From Tissierella sp. P1 (GTDB lineage Bacteria > Bacillota > Clostridia > Tissierellales > Tissierellaceae), in NCBI RefSeq assembly GCF_002266425.1, contig NZ_NPMN01000020.1:1-64000 (forward strand): a stretch of 64,000 bases of DNA. Direction: 5' to 3'. Below the pieces are notes generated by a model, which was not told the DNA's origin, ran no database searches, and was given only the letters and a program-made list of their open reading frames with translations. Of this stretch, positions 1 through 10,039 are shown in pieces. Made by a program: the position numbers and the translations under genes. Each line of letters starts with the position of its first letter. Position 1 is the stretch's first letter.

Positions 1-936
1 ATAGCAAATACTTTAAAATCAGGTGATAATTTACTTATTGTATCAAATGGATTCTTTGGAGATAGATTTATTGATCTTGCAGAGAGAAAAGGTATAAATG
101 TAGATGTAATAAGCAGTGAGTGGGGAAAAATTGTACCTGTAAAAGATATTGAGGCAAAATTAAGTGAAAAGAAATATGCTGCTATGACAGTAACTCATGT
201 TGATACATCAACAGGAGTTTGTGCTCCAATAAAAGAAATTGGTGAAATGATGAAAAAGTTCCCTGAGACAATGTATATAGTTGACGGAGTTTGTGCTACT
301 GCAGCTGAACCAGAATATGTAGATGATATGAATATAGATATTCTAATCACTGGGTCACAGAAAGCATTTGGAGTAGCACCAGGACTTGCAATAGTATGGG
401 CAGGACCTAAAGCAATGGAGAGAAGAAAAGAACTTGGAAGAATTCCAGAGTATTATATAGACTTTGATAAATGGCTTCCAATTATGAATGATCCTTCAAA
501 ATATTTTGCTACACCAGCAGTAAATATGATTTGGGCACTTAAAGAATCAGTAAGAATAATCAAAGAAGAAGGAATAGAAAATAGATATGAAAGGCATAGA
601 AAAAATGCAAGAGCAATGCAGGCAGCATTAGAAGTTATGGGCTTTACATTGTTAGCAGAAAAAGAGCATAGAGCAGTTACATTATCAAATGTTTTATATA
701 TGGATGGAGTAAATGATCTGGAATTCAGGAAAGTTTTAGGAGAGGAAGGAGTAGTTGTAGCAGGAGGATTAGCAGCCTATGCAGGCAAAATGTTTAGGCT
801 AGGTCATATGGGTAATATAGATACACATGATATGGTTTCCACCATAGCAGCCATAGAAAGAGCTTTATATAAATCAGGAATTGAAGTAGAGCTTGGTAGA
901 GGTGTAGGAGCGTTAATGGCAGAATTGCTTAAATAA
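1..936 (+). CDS. PLP-dependent aminotransferase, ureidoglycine/alanine-glyoxylate type (5' partial)
   Basis: The frame is open from base 1, so the N-terminus lies outside the window; 311 residues remain. It is a class V fold-type I aminotransferase. The PLP lysine lies in TGSQKAFG at about residue 121 of the visible part, after an IVDGV motif carrying the cofactor-binding aspartate. The family includes alanine-glyoxylate, serine-glyoxylate and (S)-ureidoglycine-glyoxylate (PucG) aminotransferases. The last makes oxalurate from ureidoglycine and glyoxylate, which would feed the carbamoyltransferase set downstream. That substrate is inferred from context and not read from the sequence. A terminator follows 10 bases after the stop. 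Confidence 0.85.
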   Translation: MANTLKSGDNLLIVSNGFFGDRFIDLAERKGINVDVISSEWGKIVPVKDIEAKLSEKKYAAMTVTHVDTSTGVCAPIKEIGEMMKKFPETMYIVDGVCATAAEPEYVDDMNIDILITGSQKAFGVAPGLAIVWAGPKAMERRKELGRIPEYYIDFDKWLPIMNDPSKYFATPAVNMIWALKESVRIIKEEGIENRYERHRKNARAMQAALEVMGFTLLAEKEHRAVTLSNVLYMDGVNDLEFRKVLGEEGVVVAGGLAAYAGKMFRLGHMGNIDTHDMVSTIAAIERALYKSGIEVELGRGVGALMAELLK

Positions 937-946
937 TAGATAGAAG

Positions 947-972
947 AGGATGGTGGGAACCATCCTTTTTTA
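947..972 (+). terminator. Rho-independent terminator
   Basis: An 8-bp stem (AGGATGGT/ACCATCCT) with a GGGA loop is followed by a T run. It ends the aminotransferase transcript and separates it from the LytS-type kinase. Confidence 0.85.
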
Positions 973-1047
973 TGTGAACATAAACCCTGTTAATTCTTTT
1001 TAAAAAGATATATAATTGACTTATGGCACATAAGAGGTGAGGACAAA

Positions 1048-2757
1048 ATGTCAACTATATTTATTGATTTAGTTAATAGAGTTGGAATAATAATGATACT
1101 TGCTTTTATAATTTCTAGGGTAAAGCCAGTTAAAAAATTATTAGCCAAGAAGAATATCGAAATTAGAGATAAGTTAATTTTATCTGTAATTTTTGGAGTA
1201 TTTGGGATAATTGGAACTTATATAGGAATATACATACATGGAGGACTTGCTAATTCCAGAGCTATTGGAGTTTTTGTAGGAGGACTTTTAGGTGGTCCTA
1301 TGGTGGGCATATTAGCTGGGATTATAGCAGGTTTTCATAGAATGATAATAGATATGAATGGACTAACCACTATGGCTTGCACCACCGCTACCATACTAAC
1401 AGGGATAATATCTGGATTATTAAGCAAGAGATATTATAAAAGTAAAAATAAATGTGTGATGGCAACAGTAGGAGGAATAATAGTAGAGAGCATACAGATG
1501 GGTTTAATATTACTGATTTCTAGACCTTTTTCGGATGCTCTAGGAATAGTAAAAATAATTGCACTTCCTATTATTATATTAAATTCCACAGGTATAGCTG
1601 TGTTCATTGCAATAATAGATGGTATATCTAGTGAACAAGAAAGGGTGGCTGCTAAACAAGCACAGGTTACTCTACAAATAGCTAATAGATCTTTTCCATA
1701 CTTTATAAAAGGATTTAATGAAGAAACAGCTCTGGCAACTTCAAAGATAATACAAGAAATGATAGATGTTGAGGCTATAGTTTTTACGGATAAAGAAAAT
1801 ATATTATCATATGTAGGATCTAAAGAGGGAAATTATGAGGTTAAAGAAAATGATATAAAAGCTTTAACAAGAGAAGTTATAGAAACAGGATATACAAAAG
1901 TATTAAATATAAAAATAGATTCTAATAGCGATAAGCAAAATTTAGGTTCAGCGATTATTGTTCCACTTAAAGAAAACACTGAAACCATAGGGACTTTAAC
2001 ATTGTATAAAGAGAAAGAAGACTCCATCACTAAAGTGGATTTAGAGTTAACTCTAGGATTGGGTGATCTATTCTCGACTCAAATAGCTTTAAGCAAGTTA
2101 GAACATCAAAAGCGACTCTTAGCAAAAGCTGAATTAAAAGCACTTCAATCTCAGATAAATCCTCATTTTTTGTTTAACTCAATAAATACTATAGCTTTTT
2201 GCACTGAAACGGAGCCGGAAAAAGCTAAAGAACTATTATTACATTTAGGAGCTTGCTTTAGGAAAAATCTGCAACAGAATTCTGAGGAAGTAAATATATA
2301 TGTAGAGATAGAATACATAAAGTCGTATGTTGAAATTGAGAAAGCCAGATTCGGGTCGAAATTAGAAGTCATATTTAATATACCTGATAATTTAGATTGT
2401 TACTTACCGCCTTTGATACTCCAACCTATAGTTGAAAATGCAATAAATCATGGAATATTTGAAAAAATAGAGGGGGGTACAGTAAAGATAACAGCTATAG
2501 ATGAAAAAGAAAGGACAATTTTAATTGTAGAAGATAACGGTATAGGAATTAAAGAAGAATTTTTATCTAAGATATTTAATAATGGAAAAAATAATGACTC
2601 CATAGGATTGACTAATGTAAACAGTAGGTTAAAAAACAAATATGGAGACAATTATGGACTGGAAATAAATAGTCGATATAATGAGGGGACAGCTGTAACA
2701 ATGAAGATTCCTAAAATAAGGGAGGTTGAACTCAATGTTGAGGTGTCTGGTTGTTGA
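1048..2757 (+). CDS. LytS-family sensor histidine kinase
   Basis: This is a 569-residue membrane sensor kinase. Residues 1-195 form the multi-pass 5TM-5TMR_LYT sensor, with glycine-rich helices such as GVFVGGLLGGPMVG. A GAF-like region follows. The phosphoacceptor histidine is in INPHFLFNS near residue 371, and the ATPase domain carries the N-box LQPIVENAINHG and the G-box VEDNGIGI. The start ATG follows GAGGTGAGG. Its 3' end overlaps the LytTR regulator gene, so the two form one two-component unit. LytS-type kinases often sense small carbon compounds and control an adjacent carrier; the AEC gene just downstream fits this, but the ligand is unknown. Confidence 0.9.
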   Translation: MSTIFIDLVNRVGIIMILAFIISRVKPVKKLLAKKNIEIRDKLILSVIFGVFGIIGTYIGIYIHGGLANSRAIGVFVGGLLGGPMVGILAGIIAGFHRMIIDMNGLTTMACTTATILTGIISGLLSKRYYKSKNKCVMATVGGIIVESIQMGLILLISRPFSDALGIVKIIALPIIILNSTGIAVFIAIIDGISSEQERVAAKQAQVTLQIANRSFPYFIKGFNEETALATSKIIQEMIDVEAIVFTDKENILSYVGSKEGNYEVKENDIKALTREVIETGYTKVLNIKIDSNSDKQNLGSAIIVPLKENTETIGTLTLYKEKEDSITKVDLELTLGLGDLFSTQIALSKLEHQKRLLAKAELKALQSQINPHFLFNSINTIAFCTETEPEKAKELLLHLGACFRKNLQQNSEEVNIYVEIEYIKSYVEIEKARFGSKLEVIFNIPDNLDCYLPPLILQPIVENAINHGIFEKIEGGTVKITAIDEKERTILIVEDNGIGIKEEFLSKIFNNGKNNDSIGLTNVNSRLKNKYGDNYGLEINSRYNEGTAVTMKIPKIREVELNVEVSGC

Positions 2758-3499
2758 CGATGAGGACTATGCGAGAAAGGGATTAATTTCATTGCTTAGA
2801 CATTTTGAAGAAGTGGAAGTAGTTGGAGAGGCTTCTAATGGATATGAAGCTATAAGTAAGAACAAAGAATTAGTACCGGATTTAATTTTTTTAGATATTC
2901 GAATGCCCCAAATGAGTGGATTAGAAGTTGCAGATATTATTATGAAAGAGAAGGGACGAACTGTAATTGTATTTACAACAGCTTATGATGAATTCGCAAT
3001 AAAAGCCTTTGAAGTCAATGCAGTAGACTATTTATTAAAGCCTATATCGAGATCTAGATTAGGACAAACCATTGAAAAAATCCTGAGATTAAACAAAGAG
3101 GAGAATCAATGGCATATAAAAGAAATAGAGGAAATAGTCAGAGAATTACGCAAAGACCAAGGGTACAAGAGTACAAAGATATATATTAATGAAAAAGACA
3201 AGATAATAGTTTTGAATCATTCTGATATAGTATATATTAGTAGTTTGGATGGATATGCATATATAATAACTACTAAAGGAAACTTTAAATCTCGTATAAC
3301 ACTAAACAGCTTAGAAGAACAACTAGACTATCCCAACTTTTTTAGGGTTCATAGAAGTTATTTAGTAAATTTAGATTTTATAGAAAGCATAATTCCTTGG
3401 TATAATGCCACATATGCCTTGGAATTAACTGGAGTAAAGGAAAAGATACCTGTTAGCCGAAGTAAATTAAATGAATTTAAAGATATAATGAAGATATAG
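2735..3499 (+). CDS. LytTR-type response regulator
   Basis: A 254-residue cytoplasmic regulator. Residues 1-120 are a receiver domain (VVDDEDYARKG, phosphoacceptor Asp in FLDIRMPQ, switch Thr in FTTAYDEF, Lys in YLLKPIS). The C-terminal LytTR DNA-binding domain contains FFRVHRSYLVNL. ATG 2735 is preferred over an in-frame TTG at 2726 because GGAGG at 2721-2725 lies at proper spacing before it. The gene overlaps the end of the kinase gene by 23 bases, suggesting translational coupling. The likely target is the AEC transporter immediately downstream, which is an inference from position. Confidence 0.9.
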   Translation: MLRCLVVDDEDYARKGLISLLRHFEEVEVVGEASNGYEAISKNKELVPDLIFLDIRMPQMSGLEVADIIMKEKGRTVIVFTTAYDEFAIKAFEVNAVDYLLKPISRSRLGQTIEKILRLNKEENQWHIKEIEEIVRELRKDQGYKSTKIYINEKDKIIVLNHSDIVYISSLDGYAYIITTKGNFKSRITLNSLEEQLDYPNFFRVHRSYLVNLDFIESIIPWYNATYALELTGVKEKIPVSRSKLNEFKDIMKI

Positions 3500-3504
3500 A
3501 TTCC

Positions 3505-3533
3505 AAAACTAGGCGTTCTCCACCTAGTTTTTT
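3505..3533 (+). terminator. Rho-independent terminator
   Basis: The stem AAACTAGG/CCTAGTTT with a 9-base loop and a TTTTTT tail ends the lytS-lytTR transcript. The same stem sequence recurs in terminators at 17506, 19643 and 37309. Confidence 0.8.
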
Positions 3534-3583
3534 AATAAAATAAATATATATAATAAAAGTAATTTAGATTGAGGGGGAACAAT

Positions 3584-4490
3584 ATGCAAACATCTTTTGT
3601 AATACAGCAAGTCACAGTATTAGCAATACTAATGGCAGTAGGATATATAGCAACAAAGAAAAATATAATAAATGAAGATATATCCAAGGGGATGACCCAA
3701 GTGCTTACAGCAATAGCCTTACCAGCACTTATAATTTCGTCCTTTAATATGAGTTATTCAAAGGATACATTAAGAGGAGTATTATTAATATTTGTATATT
3801 CTGTAGGAATACATGTTATCACCGTGTTAATATCTAAGATTCTTTTTATAAAATATCCTAAAGAAAAAAGCTGTTTTAATATTTGGTACATCATTTCCTA
3901 ACTCAGGATTTATGGGGCTTCCTTTGATATTTGAATTGTTTGGACAAGAAGCGGTGCTTTATGCCTCTGTATTTATGATACCTTACCATACTATATTGTG
4001 GACTTATGGAGAAAGAATACTTTCAAAGGAAAAAACACAATCACCATTTAAAATATTAGCGAAAACTCCAGCATTAATTGCAGTATTTCTAGGTACAATA
4101 ATGTTTATACTAAAAATAGAGATGCCTTATGTAGTTAGTAAGCCTCTTTCAATGTTGTCAGCACTTACCTCACCATTATCAATGCTAATATTGGGTGAAA
4201 AAATGACTAAGCTGAAATTAAAGGAAATAATAGGAGATAAGGATATATATTATGCTTGTTTTATTAAATTAATTGTAGCTCCAATTGTGGCAGTATTATT
4301 ACTTAAGGCTATAAATGCACCACAGCTCCTTACAAGTATAGTAGTTACAATGCAATCATTACCAACAGCAATACTACTTGTAGTCTTAACTCAAAAACAT
4401 GATTGTGAAATAGAGTTTGCCTTAAAATTCAATATAATAAGCCATATATTATCTATATTGACTATACCAATAATTTCAGTACTGCTATAG
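3584..4490 (+). pseudogene. AEC-family permease (auxin efflux carrier/malate permease type), frameshifted
   Basis: Two frames together encode a 301-residue AEC carrier, the usual family length. The first part (ATG 3584, SD GAGGGGG) runs to about base 3864. The second continues with FGTSFPNSGFMGLPL, the conserved AEC motif, to 4490. The break lies at an A6 run (3864-3869), where five or eight A would restore the frame. The protein has about ten hydrophobic helices and would export or import small organic acids. The preceding LytS/LytTR pair probably controls it. It is either a recent pseudogene or a consensus error; the second half shows no further decay. Confidence 0.8.
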
Positions 4491-4534
4491 AAAGATTAAT
4501 AGATGATTATCTAAATTAGAAATGGGTGATTAAT

Positions 4535-6151
4535 ATGCTTATAACAGTAAAAGATGTATTAGAATTAGATGGATTTAAACATGCTAGAATAGTTGCTGGC
4601 AAAAAGGGATTATCTAATATAGTAAATAACGCAACATTAATGGAGGTTCCAGATATATTTCCCTATGTAGATACTCATAGTCTGCTGATTACCACTTTAT
4701 ATCCAATATACAACAATGAAACAGCCACCAATGAACTTATTCCAAAATCAGTAGAACTAAATTTAGCTGGCATATGTATAAAACCTATAAGGTATATAAA
4801 GGAAATACCACCAACCATGATAAAGCAAGCCGATGATTTAGATTTTCCAATTATAGAGCTACCACAGGATGCCAATTTATCTAAGCTGGTAACTGAAATC
4901 CTTGAATTATCCCTAAATAAACATATAAATATATTAAATTTTAGAAATCACGTCCATGAAAGCCTGATGAAGCTTTTTCTAAAAGGAGAAGATATAGATT
5001 CATTAGTAAATAATTTATCTGAAATAGTAAAGTTTCCAGTTCTTTTATTAGATAATGATTTAAATATTACACATATGTCTAAAGATTTAGAGGAACAGGA
5101 AGTATCTATAATATCATTTTCTAATAACCATGGAAATAATAGATTTAAAGTTAAAGTAAAAGATATAGAATATGAGGAAGAATACTATATAAAACATTAT
5201 ATAAATGCAGGAAAGACTAGATTTGGATACATCGTATTGTTAAAAGGAGAAGTTAATAATCAGAGTTTAATAGTGGCTGTCGAGCAAGCTTCTCTATTAA
5301 TAGCATCTGTGTTCTATAAGAATTATGCCGTATTAGAGAAGGAGAAAAGTTTTCAAGATGCGTTTATTAGAGATATATTACAGGGAAAGATAGATTCTCC
5401 TATAGATACTATCAATAAAGCTAAAACCTTTGGATGGAATATGGAATTTCCAGAGGTAATAATGATTGCAAAATTATTAATGGAAGATGATAAAAAGAAG
5501 AAGCTATTATATGAATATATTTTAGATTCGAAGTATATAGAAAAGATTCTTGAGGAGAAATTATTAATAAATAGTAATAAAATTAAAACTGTGTATATAG
5601 ATGATTCCATTGTAATTTTTATTAATGTTATATTTATGAACAACATTAAAGAAAATTGCATAGAAGTGGGAAAATTAATCGTAGAAAGGCTAAGAGATAA
5701 GGTTAAGATAGGGATAGGGATATCTAATACGGCAAAGGATATGGACAGTTTTTCCTTAGCCTATAAAGAAGCTCAAAGCAGTGTAATCACAGGTTCTATT
5801 TTAAATCAAAATTCCTTTGTAAGTCATTATAGTGATTATGAGATGTTTAATATTATAAAAGAAGTAAAGGATATAGAGATTCTAAATAGATATGTAAATA
5901 ATAAGCTAGGGAAAATAATAGAATACGATAAGGTAAATGATATGAGGTTAATGGAAACTTTAAAGGTTTTAATAGAGGAAAATTTTAATGTTAAGAAATC
6001 AGCAGAGAGTTTGTTTATACACTACAATACTTTGAGATATAGAATAGATAGGATAAAAGAATTGGGAATAAAGATAGATAACGGATTTGAAGTTGGAGAA
6101 TTAGTATTAGCATATAATATCTATCTATGGCTTGCATCAAATCAAAGATAA
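4535..6151 (+). CDS. pucR: PucR-family transcriptional regulator
   Basis: A 538-residue cytoplasmic regulator. The N-terminal PucR domain (about 1-125, with LMEVPDIFPYV) is followed by a CdaR GGDEF-like middle region (about 250-420) and a C-terminal PucR helix-turn-helix (FIHYNTLRYRIDRI, about 490-520). ATG 4535 is chosen over GTG 4526 because GGGTGAT precedes it. Known family members activate purine or ureide catabolism genes in response to pathway intermediates. Its place directly before the ring-opening amidohydrolase operon makes it the probable local regulator. A very strong terminator follows, so the catabolic genes start from their own promoter. Confidence 0.9.
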   Translation: MLITVKDVLELDGFKHARIVAGKKGLSNIVNNATLMEVPDIFPYVDTHSLLITTLYPIYNNETATNELIPKSVELNLAGICIKPIRYIKEIPPTMIKQADDLDFPIIELPQDANLSKLVTEILELSLNKHINILNFRNHVHESLMKLFLKGEDIDSLVNNLSEIVKFPVLLLDNDLNITHMSKDLEEQEVSIISFSNNHGNNRFKVKVKDIEYEEEYYIKHYINAGKTRFGYIVLLKGEVNNQSLIVAVEQASLLIASVFYKNYAVLEKEKSFQDAFIRDILQGKIDSPIDTINKAKTFGWNMEFPEVIMIAKLLMEDDKKKKLLYEYILDSKYIEKILEEKLLINSNKIKTVYIDDSIVIFINVIFMNNIKENCIEVGKLIVERLRDKVKIGIGISNTAKDMDSFSLAYKEAQSSVITGSILNQNSFVSHYSDYEMFNIIKEVKDIEILNRYVNNKLGKIIEYDKVNDMRLMETLKVLIEENFNVKKSAESLFIHYNTLRYRIDRIKELGIKIDNGFEVGELVLAYNIYLWLASNQR

Positions 6152-6184
6152 TTATATATATATAATAATGGAAAAAGTAATAAA

Positions 6185-6227
6185 ATGGGTCCCATTGTCA
6201 ACTATTGACAATGGGACCCATTTTTTT
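6185..6227 (+). terminator. Strong rho-independent terminator
   Basis: A perfect 17-bp stem (starting ATGGGTCCCATTG, with a 3-base CTA loop) is followed by seven T. It isolates pucR from the catabolic operon. Confidence 0.93.
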
Positions 6228-6371
6228 GGCTAGATATAATGATGACTATAAAAAAGGTGTATGATATGCTTTTGTCAAGGGAAAAATTAAAATATTTTTT
6301 AATTTCAAATAAATTATTAAATTTCAACAAATGGAGGAAAACTAATCAATATGAATAAGGAGGAGAAAGCA

Positions 6372-7475
6372 ATGATGGATGTAAAAGTGTATAAGATTCC
6401 TATGGCAGGACCAGATGATGTAGTTGGTTTGAAAAAATTAATAGAAACGGGTGAGATTATACCTGAAGAAATTGTGGCTGTTTTAGGTAAAACGGAAGGT
6501 AATGGTTGTGTAAATGACTTTACCAGAGGATTTTGTACAGCTTCCTTCAGAAGTTTTTTAGCTAGAGAGTTAGGAAAAACTGAAAAAGAAGTAGAAGAAA
6601 ATGTTGCTTTTGTAATGTCTGGTGGAACTGAAGGGGTAATGACTCCCCATGCTACTATTTTCACTAAAAAAGAAGTAGAAGAAGTAAAAACAGAAGAAAA
6701 ATCCTTAGCTGTAAGTGTAGGTTTTACTAGAGACTTTTTACCTGAAGAAATGGGTACTTTAACTATGGTTAAAGAAGTAAAAAGAGTAGTTTTAGAGCTT
6801 ATGGAATCAGCGGGAATTGAAGAAAAGGAAGATGTTCATTTTGTACAAATAAAATGTCCCTTATTGACTTCAGATAGGATTATAGAAGCAAAATCAAGAG
6901 GAAAATCTGTTGTTGTGGAAGACACTTACAAATCAATGGGATATACAAGAGGAGCTTCTGCTTTAGGAGTGGCTGTTGCTTTAGATGAAGTAGAAGAAGC
7001 AAAAGTTACAGAAGAGACTATATTAAAAGATTGGTCTTTATATTCAAAAGTGGCTTCAACTTCTGCAGGAGTAGAGTTAATGAACTGCGAAATCATATTG
7101 ATGGGTAATTCTAAAAACTCCATTAGTAAATATAGGATAGGTCATAGTGTCATGAAGGATGCCATAGATCTAGAAGGAGTTATTGAAGCTATGATTAATA
7201 GTGGATTAGACATAGATAAACTGCCAAATGAAGAAGATAAGAAAAGAATAGTGAATATACTTGCTAAGGCAGAAGCTTCTCCAGATGGATATGTAAGAAA
7301 TAGAAGAAACACCATGTTAACTGATTCAGATATAAATCATACTCGTCATGCTAGGGCAGTAGTAAATGGTGTTATAGCTTCAATTGTAGGAGATCCCATG
7401 GTTTATGTATCAGGTGGTGCAGAACATCAAGGTCCAGCTGGTGGAGGTCCTGTGGCTGTTATTATTGAAAAATAA
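6372..7475 (+). CDS. Ring-opening amidohydrolase (cyanuric acid hydrolase/barbiturase family)
   Basis: A 367-residue enzyme of normal family length, hydrolysing an amide bond in a cyclic imide. The threefold internal repeat and three Ser-Lys pairs are visible. Lysines lie in LGKTEGNG (K40), VQIKCPLL (K161) and [11 protein letters not shown] (K299); serines in [11 protein letters not shown] (S83), ASTSAGVE (about S230) and [10 protein letters not shown] (S347). Known substrates of the family are cyanuric acid and barbituric acid, giving carboxybiuret or ureidomalonate. Which one applies here cannot be read from sequence. The start is set by AAGGAGGAG at 6358-6366; ATG 6351 lacks a site. It is the first gene of a tightly spaced operon. 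Confidence 0.88.
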   Translation: MMDVKVYKIPMAGPDDVVGLKKLIETGEIIPEEIVAVLGKTEGNGCVNDFTRGFCTASFRSFLARELGKTEKEVEENVAFVMSGGTEGVMTPHATIFTKKEVEEVKTEEKSLAVSVGFTRDFLPEEMGTLTMVKEVKRVVLELMESAGIEEKEDVHFVQIKCPLLTSDRIIEAKSRGKSVVVEDTYKSMGYTRGASALGVAVALDEVEEAKVTEETILKDWSLYSKVASTSAGVELMNCEIILMGNSKNSISKYRIGHSVMKDAIDLEGVIEAMINSGLDIDKLPNEEDKKRIVNILAKAEASPDGYVRNRRNTMLTDSDINHTRHARAVVNGVIASIVGDPMVYVSGGAEHQGPAGGGPVAVIIEK

Positions 7476-7496
7476 TATAAGAATTGAGGTGGCTAA

Positions 7497-8711
7497 ATGG
7501 ATTATATCTTGAAAAATGGATATTTCCCTTTCGTTAATGAAATACAAGATGTCTATATTAAAGATGGATTAGTTGAAAAAGTCGAAAAAGATATTGAACC
7601 TATAGACCTAGATACCCAAATTATAGACTTAGAAAATAGGATAGTTATAAGCGGATTTGTAGATGGTCATATGCATCTTGATAAGGCTTTAATAGGAGAA
7701 AAAGTAATAAATAAAAGTGGTACCTTATATGAAGCAATTGAAATCATGAGTAAATATAAACATAGTATGACAAAAGAAGATGTAAAAGAAAGATCTAAGA
7801 AGATCTTAGATCTTTCTTTTAGAAATGGAACTAGATTCCTTAGAACTCATATAGATGTAGATGATAAGATTCAACTAAAATCAATTGAAGCTTTATTAGA
7901 ATTAAAAGAAGAATATAAGGAATCAATGGATATTCAAATAGTAGCTTTTCCTCAAGATGGGATAATAAAAAATAGTAGGTCTTATTTTTATCTGGAGGAA
8001 GCCTTAAAGATGGGAGCTGATATAGTTGGTGGAATACCTGCAATAGAAGAAGACCCAATAAAGCATATGAATATGATATTTGATTTAGCAATGAAATATG
8101 ATGTAGATATTGATATGCATATAGACGAAACCGATGATGCTGATTCTTTAATAATCAATGATTTGGCAAGGTTGACTATAGCTAATGGATATATTGGTAG
8201 AGTGACAGCAGGTCATTGCTGTAGTCTATCGGCAAATGAAAAGGAAATTATATTACCTATTATTGAGTTAGTTAAAAAAGCAAAGATAAATATAATTTCA
8301 TTACCTTCTACTAACCTATATCTACAAGGAAGAGGAGATAAAATAAATATTAGAAGAGGCATAGCCCCAGTTAAATATTTGCTAGACCATGATATACCTG
8401 TAGCAATTGGATCTGATAACATTAGAGATCCCTTTAATCCTTTTGGAAATGGAAACTTATTGGAAGAAATATTAATAGCTGCTCATGGATGTCATATGGG
8501 TGGAGAAAAAGACCTAAATAAATTATTTGATATGGTGTCTATTATTCCTGGAGAAGCTTTAAAATTTGATTATAATATCAAAGAAGGAAATAAAGCAAAC
8601 TTCATAGTTATAGATGCCGGAACTAAAGTGGATTCAATAATCAGACAAGCTAATATATATGGATACTTCAAAAATGATATTTTTGGAACTAATGTAATAA
8701 ATAATCAATAA
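7497..8711 (+). CDS. Cytosine deaminase-like metal-dependent amidohydrolase
   Basis: A 404-residue amidohydrolase-superfamily enzyme resembling cytosine deaminase and N-isopropylammelide hydrolase (AtzC). Metal and catalytic residues are visible: HxH in DGHMHLDKA, His in DMHIDETDD, His in AGHCCSL and Asp in AIGSDNIRDPF. The family deaminates ring amino groups of pyrimidines, triazines or creatinine. It lies 21 bases after the ring-opening enzyme, so a deamination that makes the cyclic imide substrate is a reasonable inference. The N-terminal beta-sandwich (residues 1-55) and its C-terminal part (about 370-404) are typical. Confidence 0.82.
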   Translation: MDYILKNGYFPFVNEIQDVYIKDGLVEKVEKDIEPIDLDTQIIDLENRIVISGFVDGHMHLDKALIGEKVINKSGTLYEAIEIMSKYKHSMTKEDVKERSKKILDLSFRNGTRFLRTHIDVDDKIQLKSIEALLELKEEYKESMDIQIVAFPQDGIIKNSRSYFYLEEALKMGADIVGGIPAIEEDPIKHMNMIFDLAMKYDVDIDMHIDETDDADSLIINDLARLTIANGYIGRVTAGHCCSLSANEKEIILPIIELVKKAKINIISLPSTNLYLQGRGDKINIRRGIAPVKYLLDHDIPVAIGSDNIRDPFNPFGNGNLLEEILIAAHGCHMGGEKDLNKLFDMVSIIPGEALKFDYNIKEGNKANFIVIDAGTKVDSIIRQANIYGYFKNDIFGTNVINNQ

Positions 8712-8725
8712 GGAGGCGACTAGGC

Positions 8726-9979
8726 ATGAGTTTGTTAATAAATATAATACCATTAGTTGTAGTATTGGCACTTTTATTTAAAAAGCAGCATATGCTTTTT
8801 GCGGGATTAATAGGAGGAATTCTGGCCATTTTAATAGGTGGATTAGAGATGTCAAAAGCAAGCCAAATGTTTGTAGGTGGTATAACTAATATGTTAGGCA
8901 TTACAGTTCCAATAATCTATGCTGCATCAGCTGCAATGGTTTCAAAAGCTGGAAGTATAGAATCTTTAGTAGAATTAGCTAGAAGGAGTTTAAAGGGAAA
9001 GATAGGTATACTAGCAGGAATTATAGTTTTAATACAAGGTTTTGCAACATATATGGCAGGAATGGGTGCAGGAAATACCATGGTTACTGCACCATTAGCG
9101 GCAGCTGCAGTAGGGGCAATTCCTGAGGTTATTGTAGCAATGGCAATAGTTTCAGCAGTAGGATTTACCACATCTCCAGCATCAACAGAAACAGTATTAG
9201 CGGCAGAAAGTGTTGGAAGAGATGTAATATCTCACGCAGCGGCTATGAGACCATATACTATAGCTTTTTATTTGCTAGCTGCTGGACTAGCTATCTATGG
9301 TGTTTATAAAAGAGGGGCTCTTACAAAAGACAATGCTAAAAAAGAAAACAATGATGAAAATAAAAGCAATGGTACTCTGCTAAAACAATCTATACCAGCA
9401 ATTGCCCTATTAGTAATGGTAGTAGGTGGAAATGCCTTAAATTCATTAATTGGAATAAATCTATTTACACCTGCAACAGCGGTTATCTTTACAAGTATTT
9501 TAACAGTGCTCTTAACTCCTCTTAATATAGATGAAACCTGTGAGGCATTGATTGAGGGCTCTAGATTTATATTAACTACTTTATTTGCAGTAGGAATGTT
9601 CCTAGCATTCATAAATATGATTGGAGAACTGGGAACCTTTGAGCAAATAGCAGCCTTAGCAAGTAATGTTCCAGAAGCAATAATACTACCTGTAGCAATG
9701 ATTATAGCATTTTTAATAGCTATTCCTTCTGGAGCATTTGCGGCCGGAGTTCTAACATTGATACTTCCTACTTTATCAGCATTAGGCTTACCTTCAGAGG
9801 CCATGGGTTTTGTAGCCATAGCAACAGGACTTGGAACTCAAATAAGTCCTGTTCAGATAAATATTGCAGCCCTATCAAAAGGTTTTGAAATAGACATAAT
9901 AGACGTTATAAAGGGAAATCTAAGATATATATTAGGAGCATTAGCCTTACTGATTATAATTGCAGTCGTAGTAATATAA
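8726..9979 (+). CDS. Ion-transporter-superfamily permease
   Basis: A 417-residue membrane protein with about 11-12 hydrophobic helices. Small-residue-rich loops such as YMAGMGAGNTMVTAP and IPSGAFAAGVLTLILPTLSALG resemble GntP/CitMHS/DctM-like carriers of organic acids. The ATG follows AGGAGGCGAC 14 bases after the amidohydrolase gene, so it is cotranscribed with it. Its substrate is probably the heterocycle or an acidic product of this pathway, inferred from context only. Confidence 0.75.
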   Translation: MSLLINIIPLVVVLALLFKKQHMLFAGLIGGILAILIGGLEMSKASQMFVGGITNMLGITVPIIYAASAAMVSKAGSIESLVELARRSLKGKIGILAGIIVLIQGFATYMAGMGAGNTMVTAPLAAAAVGAIPEVIVAMAIVSAVGFTTSPASTETVLAAESVGRDVISHAAAMRPYTIAFYLLAAGLAIYGVYKRGALTKDNAKKENNDENKSNGTLLKQSIPAIALLVMVVGGNALNSLIGINLFTPATAVIFTSILTVLLTPLNIDETCEALIEGSRFILTTLFAVGMFLAFINMIGELGTFEQIAALASNVPEAIILPVAMIIAFLIAIPSGAFAAGVLTLILPTLSALGLPSEAMGFVAIATGLGTQISPVQINIAALSKGFEIDIIDVIKGNLRYILGALALLIIIAVVVI

Positions 9980-9986
9980 AAAACTA

Positions 9987-10023
9987 TATGAAAGGGATAT
10001 AGCGATGATATATCCCTTTCATA
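9987..10023. repeat. 15-bp perfect inverted repeat between two permease genes
   Basis: Arms TATGAAAGGGATATA and TATATCCCTTTCATA flank a 7-base loop, with no T run behind. It starts 9 bases after the upstream stop and ends just before the next ribosome binding site. It looks like an mRNA-processing or stabilising hairpin, or a regulatory site, rather than a terminator. No purine-riboswitch core was found around it. Confidence 0.7.
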
Positions 10024-10039
10024 AAACAGAGGTGATATT

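Noticed and set aside
1020-1037. TGGCAC just before the LytS-type gene as a sigma-54 promoter
   Set aside because: The -12 GC element is missing at the needed distance (ATAAGAGG follows), and the position overlaps the ribosome binding site.
9304-9819. Long minus-strand open frame inside the permease gene
   Set aside because: It is an antisense shadow rich in Ala/Ile/Pro, has no ribosome binding site, and the plus-strand gene is well supported.
9980-10039. Purine riboswitch before the NCS2 permease
   Set aside because: The region is only a simple long hairpin; no three-way junction or conserved core bases fit in 60 bases.
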